A stretch of 64,000 bases of DNA from Brevibacterium sp. W7.2 (GCF_018137945.1 NZ_CP073089.1:3162001-3226000); one strand, 5' to 3'. Numbered from the stretch's first letter, positions 23,549-33,385 are shown. Notes: generated from the sequence alone by a model not told the origin. Program-made: numbers and translations.

Positions 23549-26398
23549 TCAGCCGGTCGTCTCCGACTCCCCGGCGACCTCCGCGAGGATGACCCGATAG
23601 CCCAGTCGCGCGTCGTAGCCGTGGATCTCCCGGGTGTCGAGCGCGGACATGAAGTCGAGCACCTCGGCGGTGATGACCTGACCGGGCACGAGCACCGGGA
23701 AGCCGGGCGGATACGGGGTGACGAACCCGGCCGAGACGGGGGTCTCCCCGGCGTCGACGCGGCGACGCAGCTCGTGCGGGAGGACGTACTCGACCGACTT
23801 CTGCCGCAGACCCGCGTAGTACGCGGACCGCAGATCCCCGTCGGGCAGCTGCGCCTCGGGATCCTCGGCCGGCACCTCGGCGGCGTATTCCGGGGCGAAG
23901 GCGCTGAAGTCGGGCAGCGGCGGCATCACGGCGGCGAGTTCCGTCGCCGCGTTCGCCCGGGTGAGCGCGTGCGGGTCGGAGAACTTCTCGGCGATCTTGA
24001 CGAGCACCTCGATGAGGTAGGCGACGGCCGACCGGGAGGTGCCGATGTTCGTCATGAAGAGCACGGTGTTCCGGCTCGTCTTGTTGACCTGGATCCCGTA
24101 GCGGTCCATGAGGTATTCGTGTTTGAACGTGTCCCCGTCGACGCCGGTGCCGGTGATCTCGATGGTGATCCGGCTCGGGTCGACGACGAACTCGTCCGTC
24201 GTCCACGCGCTCCAGAACGTCCCGAGGCCGTCGCGCAGCGGCATCGACCGCGTCGTCTCCCGGTACTCGGCGGGGATGAGGTCCTTGGCGGTGAGCACGC
24301 GGAACGTCTTCTTCAAAAGCGGGTGCCGGGCCACCGCCGAGGCGAGGCTGACGGCGAGGTCGAGCTGCTTCTGGACGAGCGCGAAGCCCTCCATCTCGAC
24401 CTGCCGGCGACCGAGGTCGAGGGAGGCGAGGATCTGATAGTTCGGCGACGTCGAGGTGTGCGTCATGTACGCCTCGTGGAAGGCCTCCTCGGCGCCTGCC
24501 CCGAACTCCTGGTCGTAGACGTGGATCATCGACCCCTGCCGCAGCGCGGTGAGCGTCTTGTGCGTCGACTGCGTCGCATACACCCGGATCGTCGCGTCCG
24601 GCGGGGCGAGCAGGGTCTCGTTCAGCCACACCTCGTCCGGCGCCGGCTCCCCGGTGACCGGGTCGAACAGCCGCTTCCGCTGCTCCCGGTACGCGGCGTC
24701 GTGGGCGTTCGTCCGCAGGTTCTCATCGAGCCGCTCGGCCGCGACCATCGCGGTGCGCTTGCGGGTGACGGGATGGAAGCGGGCGAAGGCGAACCACGCC
24801 TCGTCCCAGAGGAAGACGAGGTCGGGTTTGATCGCGAGGCATTCGGCCATCACCCGCTCGGGGTCGTAGACGATGCCGTCGAACGTGCAGTTCGTCAGCG
24901 TGATCATCCGCACCTCGTCGAGGCGACCGGCGGCCCGGTAGTCGAGGAGGAGCTGCTTGATCCGCGACAGCGGCACCGCGCCGTAGAACGCGAAGTCGTT
25001 GAGCGGGTAAGCCTCGAGGTAGGCGGCCCGGGCCCCGGTGAGCATGAGCGCGTGATGGTGGGACTTGTGGCAGTTGCGGTCGACCATGACGACCTCGCCG
25101 GGGGCGACGACGGCCTGGTGGACGATCTTGTTCGCCGTCGACGTCCCGTTCGTCACGAAGTACGTGCGCTTCGCGCCGAACGCGCGGGCGGCCAGGGACT
25201 GCGCCTTCTTCAGGGTGCGCACCGGGGCGAGCAGGGAGTCGAGTTCGCCCGAGGTCGCGCTCGTCTCGGCGAGCAGCAGGTTGAGTCCGTAGAAGTCGAC
25301 GAAGTCGCTGATCCACTTCGACCCGACGACCGATCCGCCGCGGGAGACCGGCAGGGCGTGGAAGACCCCGGCGGGGCGCCGGGCGTGCTCCTGGATCGCG
25401 GCGAAGAACGGGGTGTCGTAGAGGTGCTGGACGCGGCGGAGCAGGGAGAGGTGGAGCTCGAACTGGTCCTCCCGGCGGAAGACGCGGCGGAAGCGGTGGG
25501 TGAGCGCCCCGGCGAGGCTCTCGATGTGCGCCCCGGCCATGAGGTAGAGGTCGAGTTCGGGGCGGATGCCGGCGAGCGTGTCGGCCAGCCGCAGCACCCG
25601 GCGCACCGAGTTGAGCGGGCTCATCGGGCCGGTCGGCGACGACGTCGTCCCCTCGTGGGCGTAGGCCACGGCGGTGCGGAGGTCACGGCTGAGCACCTCG
25701 CGGGTGCGGTCGGTGAACCCGGGCCGGATGACGCACGCGAGCAGGTTGGGGTTCGTCAGGGCCGCGACGACGGCGTCATCGGCGGTGGGGACGATGACGT
25801 AGTCGTAGATGAACTGGTCGGAGGGGCTGCGAAGCTTGAGCAGGTCGGAGTGGAGTTCGTCGCGCCCGCCCTCGGTCGTCTCGTCGACGATGAGGACCTC
25901 GAACCGGGGACGCTGGTCCTGCCGGTCGCGCAGCTCGTTGCGCTCCTCCTCGGTGAGCTCGTCCTCGAGGAGGTCGGGCACCGTCGTCCCGCGCAGCCGG
26001 TTGACCGCGCGGGTGATCATGTCGTGGGCCCGGTCGAACTCGCCGTCGGAGAGGAGCTCGGCGATCTCCTCGACGTAGCGCTGCCCGAACCCGCCCCAGT
26101 AGAGCTCGATGGTCTTCAGCGACCGCAGGGACCGCCACACCTCGCCGTCGGCGGCGATCATCGAGAAGTCCCCGCCGCTCATCACGAGGCGCTTGATCGC
26201 GTACTTGAGGTACTCCCACGCGTCCGAGCGCAGCCGCCACGTGCTCGCCGGCATCCCCGGGTCGCGTTCGAGCTTCGCCTTCTCCGGTCTCGTCAGGAAC
26301 CCCGGTCGCAGCGGCGTTCGCGCACCTCCTCCGGAAGCCGACGGTTCGGGCGTGAAGATCGCCCGCCCCGGAAGATCGTCGGAGTCGATGCCGGTCAT
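23549..26398 (-). CDS. Orn/Lys/Arg decarboxylase, large PLP-dependent form
   Basis: A 949-residue fold-type I decarboxylase that removes CO2 from a basic amino acid to give putrescine, cadaverine or agmatine. The PLP lysine is Lys614 in ATQSTHKTLTALRQ; 'FVTNGTSTANKIV' binds the phosphate and 'VFLWDEAWFAFARFHP' holds the PLP-nitrogen Asp. The first ~230 residues form an extra N-terminal region before a response-regulator-like 'wing' segment, making it about 200 residues longer than E. coli LdcI or AdiA. The ATG at 26398 has AGGAGG at good spacing; the frame upstream of it is not conserved in character. Substrate choice is not decidable by eye. Confidence 0.9.
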   Translation of the reverse strand: MTGIDSDDLPGRAIFTPEPSASGGGARTPLRPGFLTRPEKAKLERDPGMPASTWRLRSDAWEYLKYAIKRLVMSGGDFSMIAADGEVWRSLRSLKTIELYWGGFGQRYVEEIAELLSDGEFDRAHDMITRAVNRLRGTTVPDLLEDELTEEERNELRDRQDQRPRFEVLIVDETTEGGRDELHSDLLKLRSPSDQFIYDYVIVPTADDAVVAALTNPNLLACVIRPGFTDRTREVLSRDLRTAVAYAHEGTTSSPTGPMSPLNSVRRVLRLADTLAGIRPELDLYLMAGAHIESLAGALTHRFRRVFRREDQFELHLSLLRRVQHLYDTPFFAAIQEHARRPAGVFHALPVSRGGSVVGSKWISDFVDFYGLNLLLAETSATSGELDSLLAPVRTLKKAQSLAARAFGAKRTYFVTNGTSTANKIVHQAVVAPGEVVMVDRNCHKSHHHALMLTGARAAYLEAYPLNDFAFYGAVPLSRIKQLLLDYRAAGRLDEVRMITLTNCTFDGIVYDPERVMAECLAIKPDLVFLWDEAWFAFARFHPVTRKRTAMVAAERLDENLRTNAHDAAYREQRKRLFDPVTGEPAPDEVWLNETLLAPPDATIRVYATQSTHKTLTALRQGSMIHVYDQEFGAGAEEAFHEAYMTHTSTSPNYQILASLDLGRRQVEMEGFALVQKQLDLAVSLASAVARHPLLKKTFRVLTAKDLIPAEYRETTRSMPLRDGLGTFWSAWTTDEFVVDPSRITIEITGTGVDGDTFKHEYLMDRYGIQVNKTSRNTVLFMTNIGTSRSAVAYLIEVLVKIAEKFSDPHALTRANAATELAAVMPPLPDFSAFAPEYAAEVPAEDPEAQLPDGDLRSAYYAGLRQKSVEYVLPHELRRRVDAGETPVSAGFVTPYPPGFPVLVPGQVITAEVLDFMSALDTREIHGYDARLGYRVILAEVAGESETTG

Positions 26399-26513
26399 GC
26401 TGGAGCCTCCTGGCGTGGTGCGAAATCCGTTGTGCTGACGATCATACGGCCTGCCCTCATCCGTTTCGCCACCGCGGTGCCCACTTGAGACGAAAGAGTG
26501 ATAAGCATGAGGA

Positions 26514-28223
26514 ATGGATACATCGGAGTCGCTGTCCGCCGGCCACCTCATCGTCCGCGAGCTCGAGGCCCACGGCGTCCGCCGCGCCTACCTCGTCCCG
26601 GGCGAGTCCTACCTCGACGTCCTCGACGGACTCCACGATTCGCCGATCACCCCGATCGTCTGCCGCCAGGAGGGCGGGGCCGGGTACATGGCCGTGGCCG
26701 AGGGGCGGATGACCGGGGTCCCGGGGGTCGCGATGGTCACCCGCGGTCCCGGCGCCGCGAACGTCATGGCCGCCGTCCACACAGCCCACCAGGACGCGAC
26801 CCCGCTCGTCGTCTTCGTCGGCCTCATCCCCACCTCCCACCGCGGTCGGGAGTCCTTCCAGGAGTTCGACCTCACCGGGTGGTTCGGCTCGACGACGAAG
26901 AAGGTCCTCGTCCTCGATGATCCGGACAAGGCCGCCGAGGTGGTCGCCGACGCCCTGCACACCGCGGTCACCGGCCGGCCGGGTCCCGTCGTCGTCGGCC
27001 TGCCCGAGGAGGTGCTGACCCAGCGCACGACCGCCTCGGCGCTGCCGCCCCTGACCGTCGGGGTGCCCGCCCCCGACGACGGCGACCTCACCGAGGTGCG
27101 AGCCCGCATCGATCAGGCCGAGCGTCCCGTCCTCATCATCGGCGGGGAGGACTGGCCGCAGGCCACGGCCGAGCGCATCGCCCGCTGGTCGGCCGACCGG
27201 GGTCTCGGGGTGCTCGGCACGTTCCGCGCCTACGACGGGATCGACCATGACAGCCCGAACTTCCTCGGCATCCTCGGGTACGGGGCGGCCCCGGTGGCCG
27301 AGCGGGTGTTCGCCGAGGCCGACCTCCACATCTTCCTCGGCTGCGTCCGCACGGACGTCGCCACCGACGGGTTCACGCTCGGCACGGAGCAGAAGACGAT
27401 CGTCATCGGCCCCGACCCCGATGCTCACGGTCACTTCGGGCGCCTCGATGAGCACATCGTCACCTCGGTGAGCCGGTTCGCCGCCCGACTCGTCGCCGCG
27501 GACGGGACCCCGGACTACGCGGTGACCGCAGACGGCGACGTCAACGAGGTTGCGGACGGGGAGTCCGGCGGCGCGGCCGCGCCCGAGCTCCCCGCGTGGA
27601 TCACCGCGGCCCGCGCCGAGCTCGAGGCGTGGCGGGTGCCGAGGACCGCGCCGGCCGAAGCGAAGGCAGGCCCCGGCTTCGTCGACATGGACGAGGCGTT
27701 CACCCACGTCAGGGAGCTGCTGCCGGAGGATGCGATCGTCACCTACGGGGCGGGGAACTTCTCCGGGTGGGCGACGCGGTTCCTGCCCACGCACTCCTTC
27801 CCCTCGGCACTCGGGCCGCGCAACGGCTCGATGGGCTTCGGGGTGCCGGCCGCCGTCGCCGCGGGACTCGTCGCCCCCGACCGAACGATCTTCTGCATCG
27901 CCGGGGACGGGGACTTCCTCATGAACGGCCAGGAGCTCGCGACGGCCGCGCAGTACGGGATCGACCTCACGATCGTCGTCAACGACAACTCCGTCTACGG
28001 CACGATCCGCGGCCACCAGGACCGCGACTACCCGGGCCGGGCGACGGGCACCGCACTGGACAACCCCGACTTCGCGGCGATGGCCACGGCGTTCGGCGGA
28101 CTCGGCATCAGGGTCGAGCGGACCGCGGACTTCCGCGAGGCCTTCGCCGCCGCGCTGGACCACCGGGGCCCGGCGCTCGTCCACTGCGTCACCGACCCCG
28201 CGATCCGCGGTGCCCGGCTGTGA
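26514..28223 (+). CDS. Thiamine-diphosphate-dependent enzyme (acetolactate-synthase-like)
   Basis: A 569-residue ThDP enzyme with the full three-domain layout. The N-terminal PYR domain has catalytic Glu53 in CRQEGGAGYMA. The central domain is a transhydrogenase-like fold. The C-terminal PP domain has the Mg/ThDP motif GDGDFLMNGQELATA beginning at residue 464 and ending in VVNDNSVYG. The family includes acetolactate synthase, benzoylformate decarboxylase and sulfoacetaldehyde acetyltransferase; no diagnostic residue picks one. It is divergent from the basic amino-acid decarboxylase and 60 bp upstream of an amidohydrolase. An AGGA site sits unusually close (2-3 bases) to the ATG. Confidence 0.87.
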   Translation: MDTSESLSAGHLIVRELEAHGVRRAYLVPGESYLDVLDGLHDSPITPIVCRQEGGAGYMAVAEGRMTGVPGVAMVTRGPGAANVMAAVHTAHQDATPLVVFVGLIPTSHRGRESFQEFDLTGWFGSTTKKVLVLDDPDKAAEVVADALHTAVTGRPGPVVVGLPEEVLTQRTTASALPPLTVGVPAPDDGDLTEVRARIDQAERPVLIIGGEDWPQATAERIARWSADRGLGVLGTFRAYDGIDHDSPNFLGILGYGAAPVAERVFAEADLHIFLGCVRTDVATDGFTLGTEQKTIVIGPDPDAHGHFGRLDEHIVTSVSRFAARLVAADGTPDYAVTADGDVNEVADGESGGAAAPELPAWITAARAELEAWRVPRTAPAEAKAGPGFVDMDEAFTHVRELLPEDAIVTYGAGNFSGWATRFLPTHSFPSALGPRNGSMGFGVPAAVAAGLVAPDRTIFCIAGDGDFLMNGQELATAAQYGIDLTIVVNDNSVYGTIRGHQDRDYPGRATGTALDNPDFAAMATAFGGLGIRVERTADFREAFAAALDHRGPALVHCVTDPAIRGARL

Positions 28224-28283
28224 TGGCAGACTCGAGGAGACCGGGTCACCGGTGACAGCGACGTCCACGACGAAGGCAGCCCC

Positions 28284-29915
28284 ATGAGAATCGACGCGAT
28301 CTTCACGGATCTCGACGCCCACACCCTCGACCCCGCCCGCCGCCGGGCGACGAAGATCGGGGTCTTCGCCGGTCGGATCGTCGGCGTCGACGAGGAACTC
28401 GACGGCGTCACCGCCGACCGCGTCGAATCGCTCGGCGGGGCGACCGTGCTGCCGGGCTTCAACGACGTCCACTGCCACACCACGTGGTTCGGTCTCACGC
28501 TCGCCTCCGTCGACGTCACGGCGATGCCCGGGGGCCTGCCCGACGTCTACGCGGCACTCGAGCAGGCGGCGGCGACGACACCCGAGGGCGAATGGATCGA
28601 GGCGACCGGCTTCGCCCACCGCGACTACGACGGGCAGTACCCGGAGCTGGCCCGCCTCGATGCGATCACCGGCAGTCGGCCCCTCTTCATGCGCCAGACC
28701 TCTGGGCATGCGGCGATCGTCAACACCGAGGCGATGCGCCGGGCGGGCATCCTCGACCGAGGCTTCACCGACCCGGTCGGCGGGAAGGTCGTCCGCGACG
28801 CCGCCGGCCACCCGACGGGACTCGTCGAGGAGACCGCGCAGGGCCTCGTCCAGGACCTCATCCGCCCGTATTCGCTCGACACGATCGTCGAGGCCCTCGA
28901 TCTCGCGACGACGCAGTACGCGAAGGAGGGCATCACCTCGTTCGGGGAATGCGGCATCGCCTACGGCTGGATCGGCCACTCCCCCATCGAGATCTCCGCG
29001 TATCTGCGGGCGCGCGAGGAGGGGCGGCTGCGGGCCCGGGCGCAGCTGATGCCGCAGGCCGACGGCCTCCACGCGATCGCCGCGAACCCGGCCGACGGCT
29101 TCGGGATCGGCCTCGACGCAGGACTGCGCACCGGCCTCGGCGACGACATGATCAGCATCGGCCCGGTGAAGTTCTTCATGGACGGGGCGATGAGCGGGGA
29201 GACCGCCGCCCTGCGGGAGAACTACGCGGGCCGCGATCATCGCGGGTATCTCCAGGCCGACGCCGAGGTGCTGCGCCGCCAGATCCTCGACACGTACGCC
29301 TCCGGGTGGTCGCTGGCCGTCCACGCGATCGGCGACGCCGCCGTCGATGCGGCGATCGCGAACATCGTCGAAGCGCAGACGCTGCACGGCAGGCGGGCGG
29401 TGCCCAACCGCATCGAACACGCGGGACTCGTCCACGACGAGCACCTGGCGACGCTCGCCGAGCACGGCATCGCGGTGACCCCGCAGGCCGCGTTCGCCGA
29501 GGCGATCGGCGACGGGATGAACCGGTCGCTCGGACCCGAGCGCCGCCGCCTGCTCTACCGGGCGAAGTCGTTCGTCGACGCCGGGGTCCTGCTGCCCGGC
29601 AGTTCGGATCGCCCGTGCGCCGACGGCACGGCGCTGCGCGGCATCGAGGCCTTCGTCACCCGCGCGACCCGGGACGGCGACGTCATGGGTGCAGCGAGCG
29701 AGCGGCTCACCCCCGCCGAGGCGGTCGCCGCCTACACCTCGGTCGCCGCCGTCGCCTCGGGGCAGGGTGCGGACAAGGGCACGCTGACCCGGGGGAAGCT
29801 CGCCGACTTCGTCGCCCTCGACGCCCATCCCGCCGAGGTGGCCCCCGACGAGATCGCCGCCATCCCCGTCCGCGCGACCGTCCTCGGCGGCGCGTTCACC
29901 CACGACGCTCGGTAG
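28284..29915 (+). CDS. Amidohydrolase, YtcJ-like (Amidohydro_3)
   Basis: A 543-residue metal-dependent amidohydrolase. 'LPGFNDVHCHTTW' supplies the first metal histidines, 'AVHAIGDAAVDAAI' the later His, and 'LLPGSSDRPCADGTALRG' the catalytic Asp strand; the C-terminal 'GKLADFVALD' strand completes the composite beta-sandwich. YtcJ-like enzymes hydrolyse N-formyl or amide substrates, mostly uncharacterised. It is in tandem with the ThDP enzyme (60 bp), suggesting one pathway, and converges with the aminotransferase one base away. Confidence 0.88.
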   Translation: MRIDAIFTDLDAHTLDPARRRATKIGVFAGRIVGVDEELDGVTADRVESLGGATVLPGFNDVHCHTTWFGLTLASVDVTAMPGGLPDVYAALEQAAATTPEGEWIEATGFAHRDYDGQYPELARLDAITGSRPLFMRQTSGHAAIVNTEAMRRAGILDRGFTDPVGGKVVRDAAGHPTGLVEETAQGLVQDLIRPYSLDTIVEALDLATTQYAKEGITSFGECGIAYGWIGHSPIEISAYLRAREEGRLRARAQLMPQADGLHAIAANPADGFGIGLDAGLRTGLGDDMISIGPVKFFMDGAMSGETAALRENYAGRDHRGYLQADAEVLRRQILDTYASGWSLAVHAIGDAAVDAAIANIVEAQTLHGRRAVPNRIEHAGLVHDEHLATLAEHGIAVTPQAAFAEAIGDGMNRSLGPERRRLLYRAKSFVDAGVLLPGSSDRPCADGTALRGIEAFVTRATRDGDVMGAASERLTPAEAVAAYTSVAAVASGQGADKGTLTRGKLADFVALDAHPAEVAPDEIAAIPVRATVLGGAFTHDAR

Positions 29916-29916
29916 C

Positions 29917-31281
29917 TCAGCGGGGCGGGAAGTCGAGGTCGGTGAGGACCGTCTCGAGGATGCCGAGGCCCTTCTCGAGGTCGTCCTCGCTGATGTTGAT
30001 CGGCGGGACGACGTGGATGCGGTGGTAGTTGCTGAACGCGACGAGGCCGTGCTTCTTGAGGGCGGCGAGCACCGAGGCGACCTCGGGTGAGCCGCCGCCG
30101 TAGGGGGCCAGCGGCTCCTTCGTCTCCTTGTCCCAGACGAGTTCGATCGCCCAGAACGCCCCGGTCCCGCGGACCTCGCCGACGTGCTTCGAGCTCTCCG
30201 CGATCTGCCGCAGGCGGGGTCCGATGATCTCCTCGCCGATCCGGGCGGCGTGGGCGATCATGCCCTCGTTCTCGATCGCGTCGATCGTCGCGACCGCGGC
30301 CGCGCACGCGAGCGGATGCCCGGAGTACGTCAGACCTCCGGGATAGGCCACCTCGGCGAAGGTGTCGTAGATGGCATCGTCCATGATGACGCCGCCGAGC
30401 GGGACGTACCCGGAGTTCACGCCCTTGGCGAAGGTGATGATGTCGGGGACGATGTCGAAGTGCTCGAAGGCGAACCACCTGCCGGTGCGGCCGAAGCCGG
30501 CCATCACCTCGTCGGCGATGAGGACGATGTCGTGGGCGTCGGCGAGCGCCCGCACGCCCTGCATGTACTCCGGGCTCGGGATCATGATGCCCGCGGTGCC
30601 GGGGATCGATTCGAGGACGATCGCGGCGATCGTCGACGGGCCCTCGAGTTCGATCGTGCGCTCGAGGTGGCGCAGGGCGCGCTCGGTCTCCTCCGCCTCG
30701 GTGGTCGCGGCGAACTCGGAGCGGTAGAGGAAGGGCCCGAAGAAGTGGACGACACCGGAATCGCCGAGGTCGTTCCTCCACCGCCGCGGATCGCCGGTGA
30801 CGTTGATCGCCGTCTGCGTGCCCCCGTGGTACGAGCGGTAGCGGGAGAGGACCTTGTGCCTGCCGGTGTGGAGGCGGGCCATGCGGATCGCGTGCTCGTT
30901 GGCGTCGGCCCCGCCGTTGGTGAAGAAGACGTGGTCGAGGCCGGCCGGGGTGCGCTCGGTGATGAGGCGGGCGGCCTCCGAGCGCGCGGCGTTGGCGTAG
31001 GCGGGGCTGATCGTGCAGAGCAGATCGGCCTGGTCCTTGATCGCGGCGACGACCTTGGGATGCTGGTGGCCGATGTTCGTGTTGACGAGCTGGGAGGAGA
31101 AGTCGAGCAGCGGCCGGCCCTGACCGTCGTAGATGTACGAGCCCGCCGCGCGGGAGACGGTCATCGGGTCGAGCGTCCTCTGCGCCGACCACGAATGGAA
31201 GACGTGGGCCCGGTCGAGGTCGTAGGCGCGGGCGGATTCGTCCCTGATCTCCGCGAGCTCCGCGTCGCTGAACTGCTCCAT
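29917..31281 (-). CDS. Class III (omega-amino acid / diamine type) aminotransferase
   Basis: A 454-residue PLP enzyme of the class III family. 'LIADEVMAGFGRTGRWFAFEHFDI' carries the PLP-nitrogen Asp, and Lys286 in ITFAKGVNSGYVPLGG forms the Schiff base. The family transaminates omega-amino groups of GABA, putrescine, beta-alanine or taurine. A GTG at 31290 is also possible, but its ribosome site would be adjacent to it; the ATG at 31281 has GAGGTGA at proper spacing. With the basic amino-acid decarboxylase 3 kb away, a role on the resulting diamine is plausible but not shown. Confidence 0.9.
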   Translation of the reverse strand: MEQFSDAELAEIRDESARAYDLDRAHVFHSWSAQRTLDPMTVSRAAGSYIYDGQGRPLLDFSSQLVNTNIGHQHPKVVAAIKDQADLLCTISPAYANAARSEAARLITERTPAGLDHVFFTNGGADANEHAIRMARLHTGRHKVLSRYRSYHGGTQTAINVTGDPRRWRNDLGDSGVVHFFGPFLYRSEFAATTEAEETERALRHLERTIELEGPSTIAAIVLESIPGTAGIMIPSPEYMQGVRALADAHDIVLIADEVMAGFGRTGRWFAFEHFDIVPDIITFAKGVNSGYVPLGGVIMDDAIYDTFAEVAYPGGLTYSGHPLACAAAVATIDAIENEGMIAHAARIGEEIIGPRLRQIAESSKHVGEVRGTGAFWAIELVWDKETKEPLAPYGGGSPEVASVLAALKKHGLVAFSNYHRIHVVPPINISEDDLEKGLGILETVLTDLDFPPR

Positions 31282-31400
31282 GATCGTCACCTCTCGCGCT
31301 CGTCCGGGCCCCTGACCGGGGCACGCGGCGCAGCCTCGGCGCCGCCTACGCTCAAGGGTAGAGCACTGGGAGGCCAGGTCCGCGGACTACAGTGAACCTC

Positions 31401-32012
31401 ATGCCCTACCGGACGATCGCGCGCCCCGCCGCAGCAGAGATCGAGATCAGGAAGTCCCGGTTCCTCGGCCTCATCGCCCCGGTGGAGACCGAGGCGCAGG
31501 CGCGGGAGATCATCGCCGCCCGCCGCGCGGAGCATCCGAAGGCCCGCCACCACTGCACGGCGTTCATCCTCGATCCCGATGCGCGCACGCAGCGCTTCAG
31601 CGATGACGGGGAGCCGGCGGGCACGGCGGGCGCCCCGATCCTCGACGTCCTCGCCGGCCGCGACCTCACGTACGTCCTCGCCGTCGTCACCCGGTACTTC
31701 GGGGGAACCCTGCTCGGTGCGGGCGGGCTCGTGCGCGCCTACGGGCAGGCCGCCTCGGCGGCGGTCGATGAGGCATCGATCATCACGAAGCAGGAGCTCG
31801 TGCCGGTGCGGGCGACCGTCGACTACGCGCAGGCGAACGTCCTCGAGCGCGCGGCAGGGGTCCGCGGCTGGTCGGTGCGGGCGGAGTACGGCGCGGAGGT
31901 GACGCTCGACGTCCTCGTCCCCGTCGCCGAGGTGGATCCGGCCCTGACGATGTTCGCCGACCTCACAGCGGGGCGGGCCCAGCCAGAGGTCGGCGATGTG
32001 GAGTGGGTGTGA
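31401..32012 (+). CDS. YigZ/IMPACT family protein
   Basis: A 203-residue protein with the UPF0029 N-terminal domain: 'IRKSRFLGLIAPVETEAQA', 'HHCTAFILD' and 'RFSDDGEPAGTAGAPIL', the conserved core of YigZ and of eukaryotic IMPACT. A DUF1949-like C-terminal half follows. Function in bacteria is unsettled; a role near translation control is suggested for IMPACT. The ATG at 31401 is preferred over a GTG three codons upstream because homologous proteins start just before 'YRTIARPA'. It converges with the ybaK-like gene. Confidence 0.88.
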   Translation: MPYRTIARPAAAEIEIRKSRFLGLIAPVETEAQAREIIAARRAEHPKARHHCTAFILDPDARTQRFSDDGEPAGTAGAPILDVLAGRDLTYVLAVVTRYFGGTLLGAGGLVRAYGQAASAAVDEASIITKQELVPVRATVDYAQANVLERAAGVRGWSVRAEYGAEVTLDVLVPVAEVDPALTMFADLTAGRAQPEVGDVEWV

Positions 32013-32048
32013 GGCTGTCGCCCCAGTGTTTCTGCTCGGTGGTTCTGC

Positions 32049-32555
32049 TCAGTCGAGCGCGGCGATCTTCGCGACCTGCGCGTTCGTGAGCATGACGAGG
32101 TCCTCGGGTCGGATCTCGATCTCGAGGCCGCGGCGGCCGGCGGAGACGAAGACCGAGGCGTGCTCGAGCACGGTGCGGTCGATGACGACGGGCACGGCGT
32201 GGCGCTGCCCGAACGGGGAGACTCCGCCGACCGGGTAGCCGGTGCGACGCTCGGTCTCCGCGACCCCGGCCAGCTGCGCCTTCTTCGCGCTGCGCGCCGA
32301 GGCGAGGGCCTTGAGGTCGAGCTGTCCCGAGACGGGGACGAGAGCGGTGACGGGCGCGCCGTCGACCTGGATCATCAGGGTCTTGAAGACCTGGTCGGAC
32401 CCGACGCCGAGCTTGTCAGCGGCTTCCGAGCCGTAGCGCCGGGTGGCGGGGTCGTGCTCGAAGCTGTGCAGGCTGTAGTCGATGCCCGCGAGATTGAGAA
32501 CGCGAACGGCCGGGGTAGCCGCGCTGGCCGATTTGGATGCAGATGCAACTGTCAT
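32049..32555 (-). CDS. Cys-tRNA(Pro)/aminoacyl-tRNA deacylase, YbaK/EbsC family
   Basis: A 168-residue YbaK/ProX-type editing domain. 'VFKTLMIQVDG' contains the catalytic lysine region, and 'RRTGYPVGGVSPFG' is the family's glycine-rich substrate loop. These enzymes hydrolyse mischarged Cys-tRNA(Pro) or related species. The frame is open upstream, but MTVASASKSA at 32555 gives the standard length; an AGGAGG lies 12 bases before it, a long spacing. About 240 bp of non-coding DNA separates it from the next gene. Confidence 0.9.
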   Translation of the reverse strand: MTVASASKSASAATPAVRVLNLAGIDYSLHSFEHDPATRRYGSEAADKLGVGSDQVFKTLMIQVDGAPVTALVPVSGQLDLKALASARSAKKAQLAGVAETERRTGYPVGGVSPFGQRHAVPVVIDRTVLEHASVFVSAGRRGLEIEIRPEDLVMLTNAQVAKIAALD

Positions 32556-32798
32556 AAGGGGGTCGTGCCTCCTGCCCGCGGGTCGAGAGGGAGACGCAGA
32601 GCGCGACTGCCGGAGCCTCGCGCTCTTCCCAGCTCGATACGGACGGAATGTTGTATCGGTTACTGATTGGGTACCCGCCCACAATAGGCGAACCGTCAAG
32701 CCCAGCGCCAATCAATGAAGGCAAACCGAACTTGCCGGTAGCGAGCCTTCGTCCAGCTCACACGGGATCATCGCGTTCGGGCACCTTGTCAGCCGGCC

Positions 32799-33146
32799 TC
32801 ACCCCCAACCGATTTCGTGGAGCCGGTCGTCGTCGATGCCGTAGAAGTGGGCGATCTCGTGGACGATCGTGATGACGAGCTGCTCGCGGAGGTCGTCGCG
32901 GTCCCGGGCGAAGGCGATGAGGTTGTCGCGGTAGAGGAAGATCGTGTCCGGCATCTCGAGTCCGCTCTGACCGCGCTCGCCGATCGGGATCCCGTGATAG
33001 AGGCCGAGCAGGGTGCGGCTGCCGTCCTCGGGACGGTCCTCGACGAAGAGGGCGACGTTGTCGAGTTCGTCGGTGACTCCGGCAGGCAGCGATTCGACCG
33101 CCTCCTCGAGGATGGCATCGAATTCCTCGTCGCTCAGCTGCTCCAT
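32799..33146 (-). CDS. Zincin-like metallopeptidase family protein
   Basis: A 115-residue protein with the zinc-protease motif HEIAHFYGIDDDRLHEIGW (HExxH plus a downstream glycine/histidine) near the C-terminus. The preceding acidic stretch 'FVEDRPEDGSRTLLGLYHG' matches the small actinobacterial 'metallopeptidase family' (formerly DUF1025-like). The start MEQLSDEEF at 33146 is set by the family's usual length. No protease substrate is known. The gene lies head-on upstream of the tRNA cluster, transcribed away from it. Confidence 0.88.
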   Translation of the reverse strand: MEQLSDEEFDAILEEAVESLPAGVTDELDNVALFVEDRPEDGSRTLLGLYHGIPIGERGQSGLEMPDTIFLYRDNLIAFARDRDDLREQLVITIVHEIAHFYGIDDDRLHEIGWG

Positions 33147-33244
33147 GGCCCCGATCCTAACGGGCGGATCTGACACGGGAATCCGGGTGCGTGAGGCCCG
33201 CGAAACGGGCCGGGATTCTGTGACGGAGGACACCGCGATCTGTT

Positions 33245-33272
33245 TTGCATTCTCCGAAAAGGTTGGGATAAG
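33245..33272 (+). promoter_or_regulatory. Candidate promoter of the tRNA cluster
   Basis: TTGCAT is followed after 16 bases by GATAAG in a locally AT-richer stretch, 40 bp before tRNA-Glu. It fits a sigma-70-type promoter loosely (good -35, weak -10). Confidence 0.4.
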
Positions 33273-33312
33273 CTTAACGTCGTTGCCCACGGGGAATCCG
33301 AGAGCAAACTAG

Positions 33313-33385
<73 letters not shown>

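Noticed and set aside
23024..26488. A 1154-codon open frame on the plus strand opposite the decarboxylase
   Set aside because: It mirrors the codon structure of the real gene in very GC-rich DNA, is Arg/Val/Glu/Gly-biased without domains, and has no ribosome site. The minus-strand PLP decarboxylase explains the region.
26457..29903. A 1148-codon open frame on the minus strand opposite the ThDP enzyme and amidohydrolase
   Set aside because: An antisense shadow: it spans two real genes and their gap, with low-complexity Arg/Gly/Asp/Val composition and no recognisable domain.
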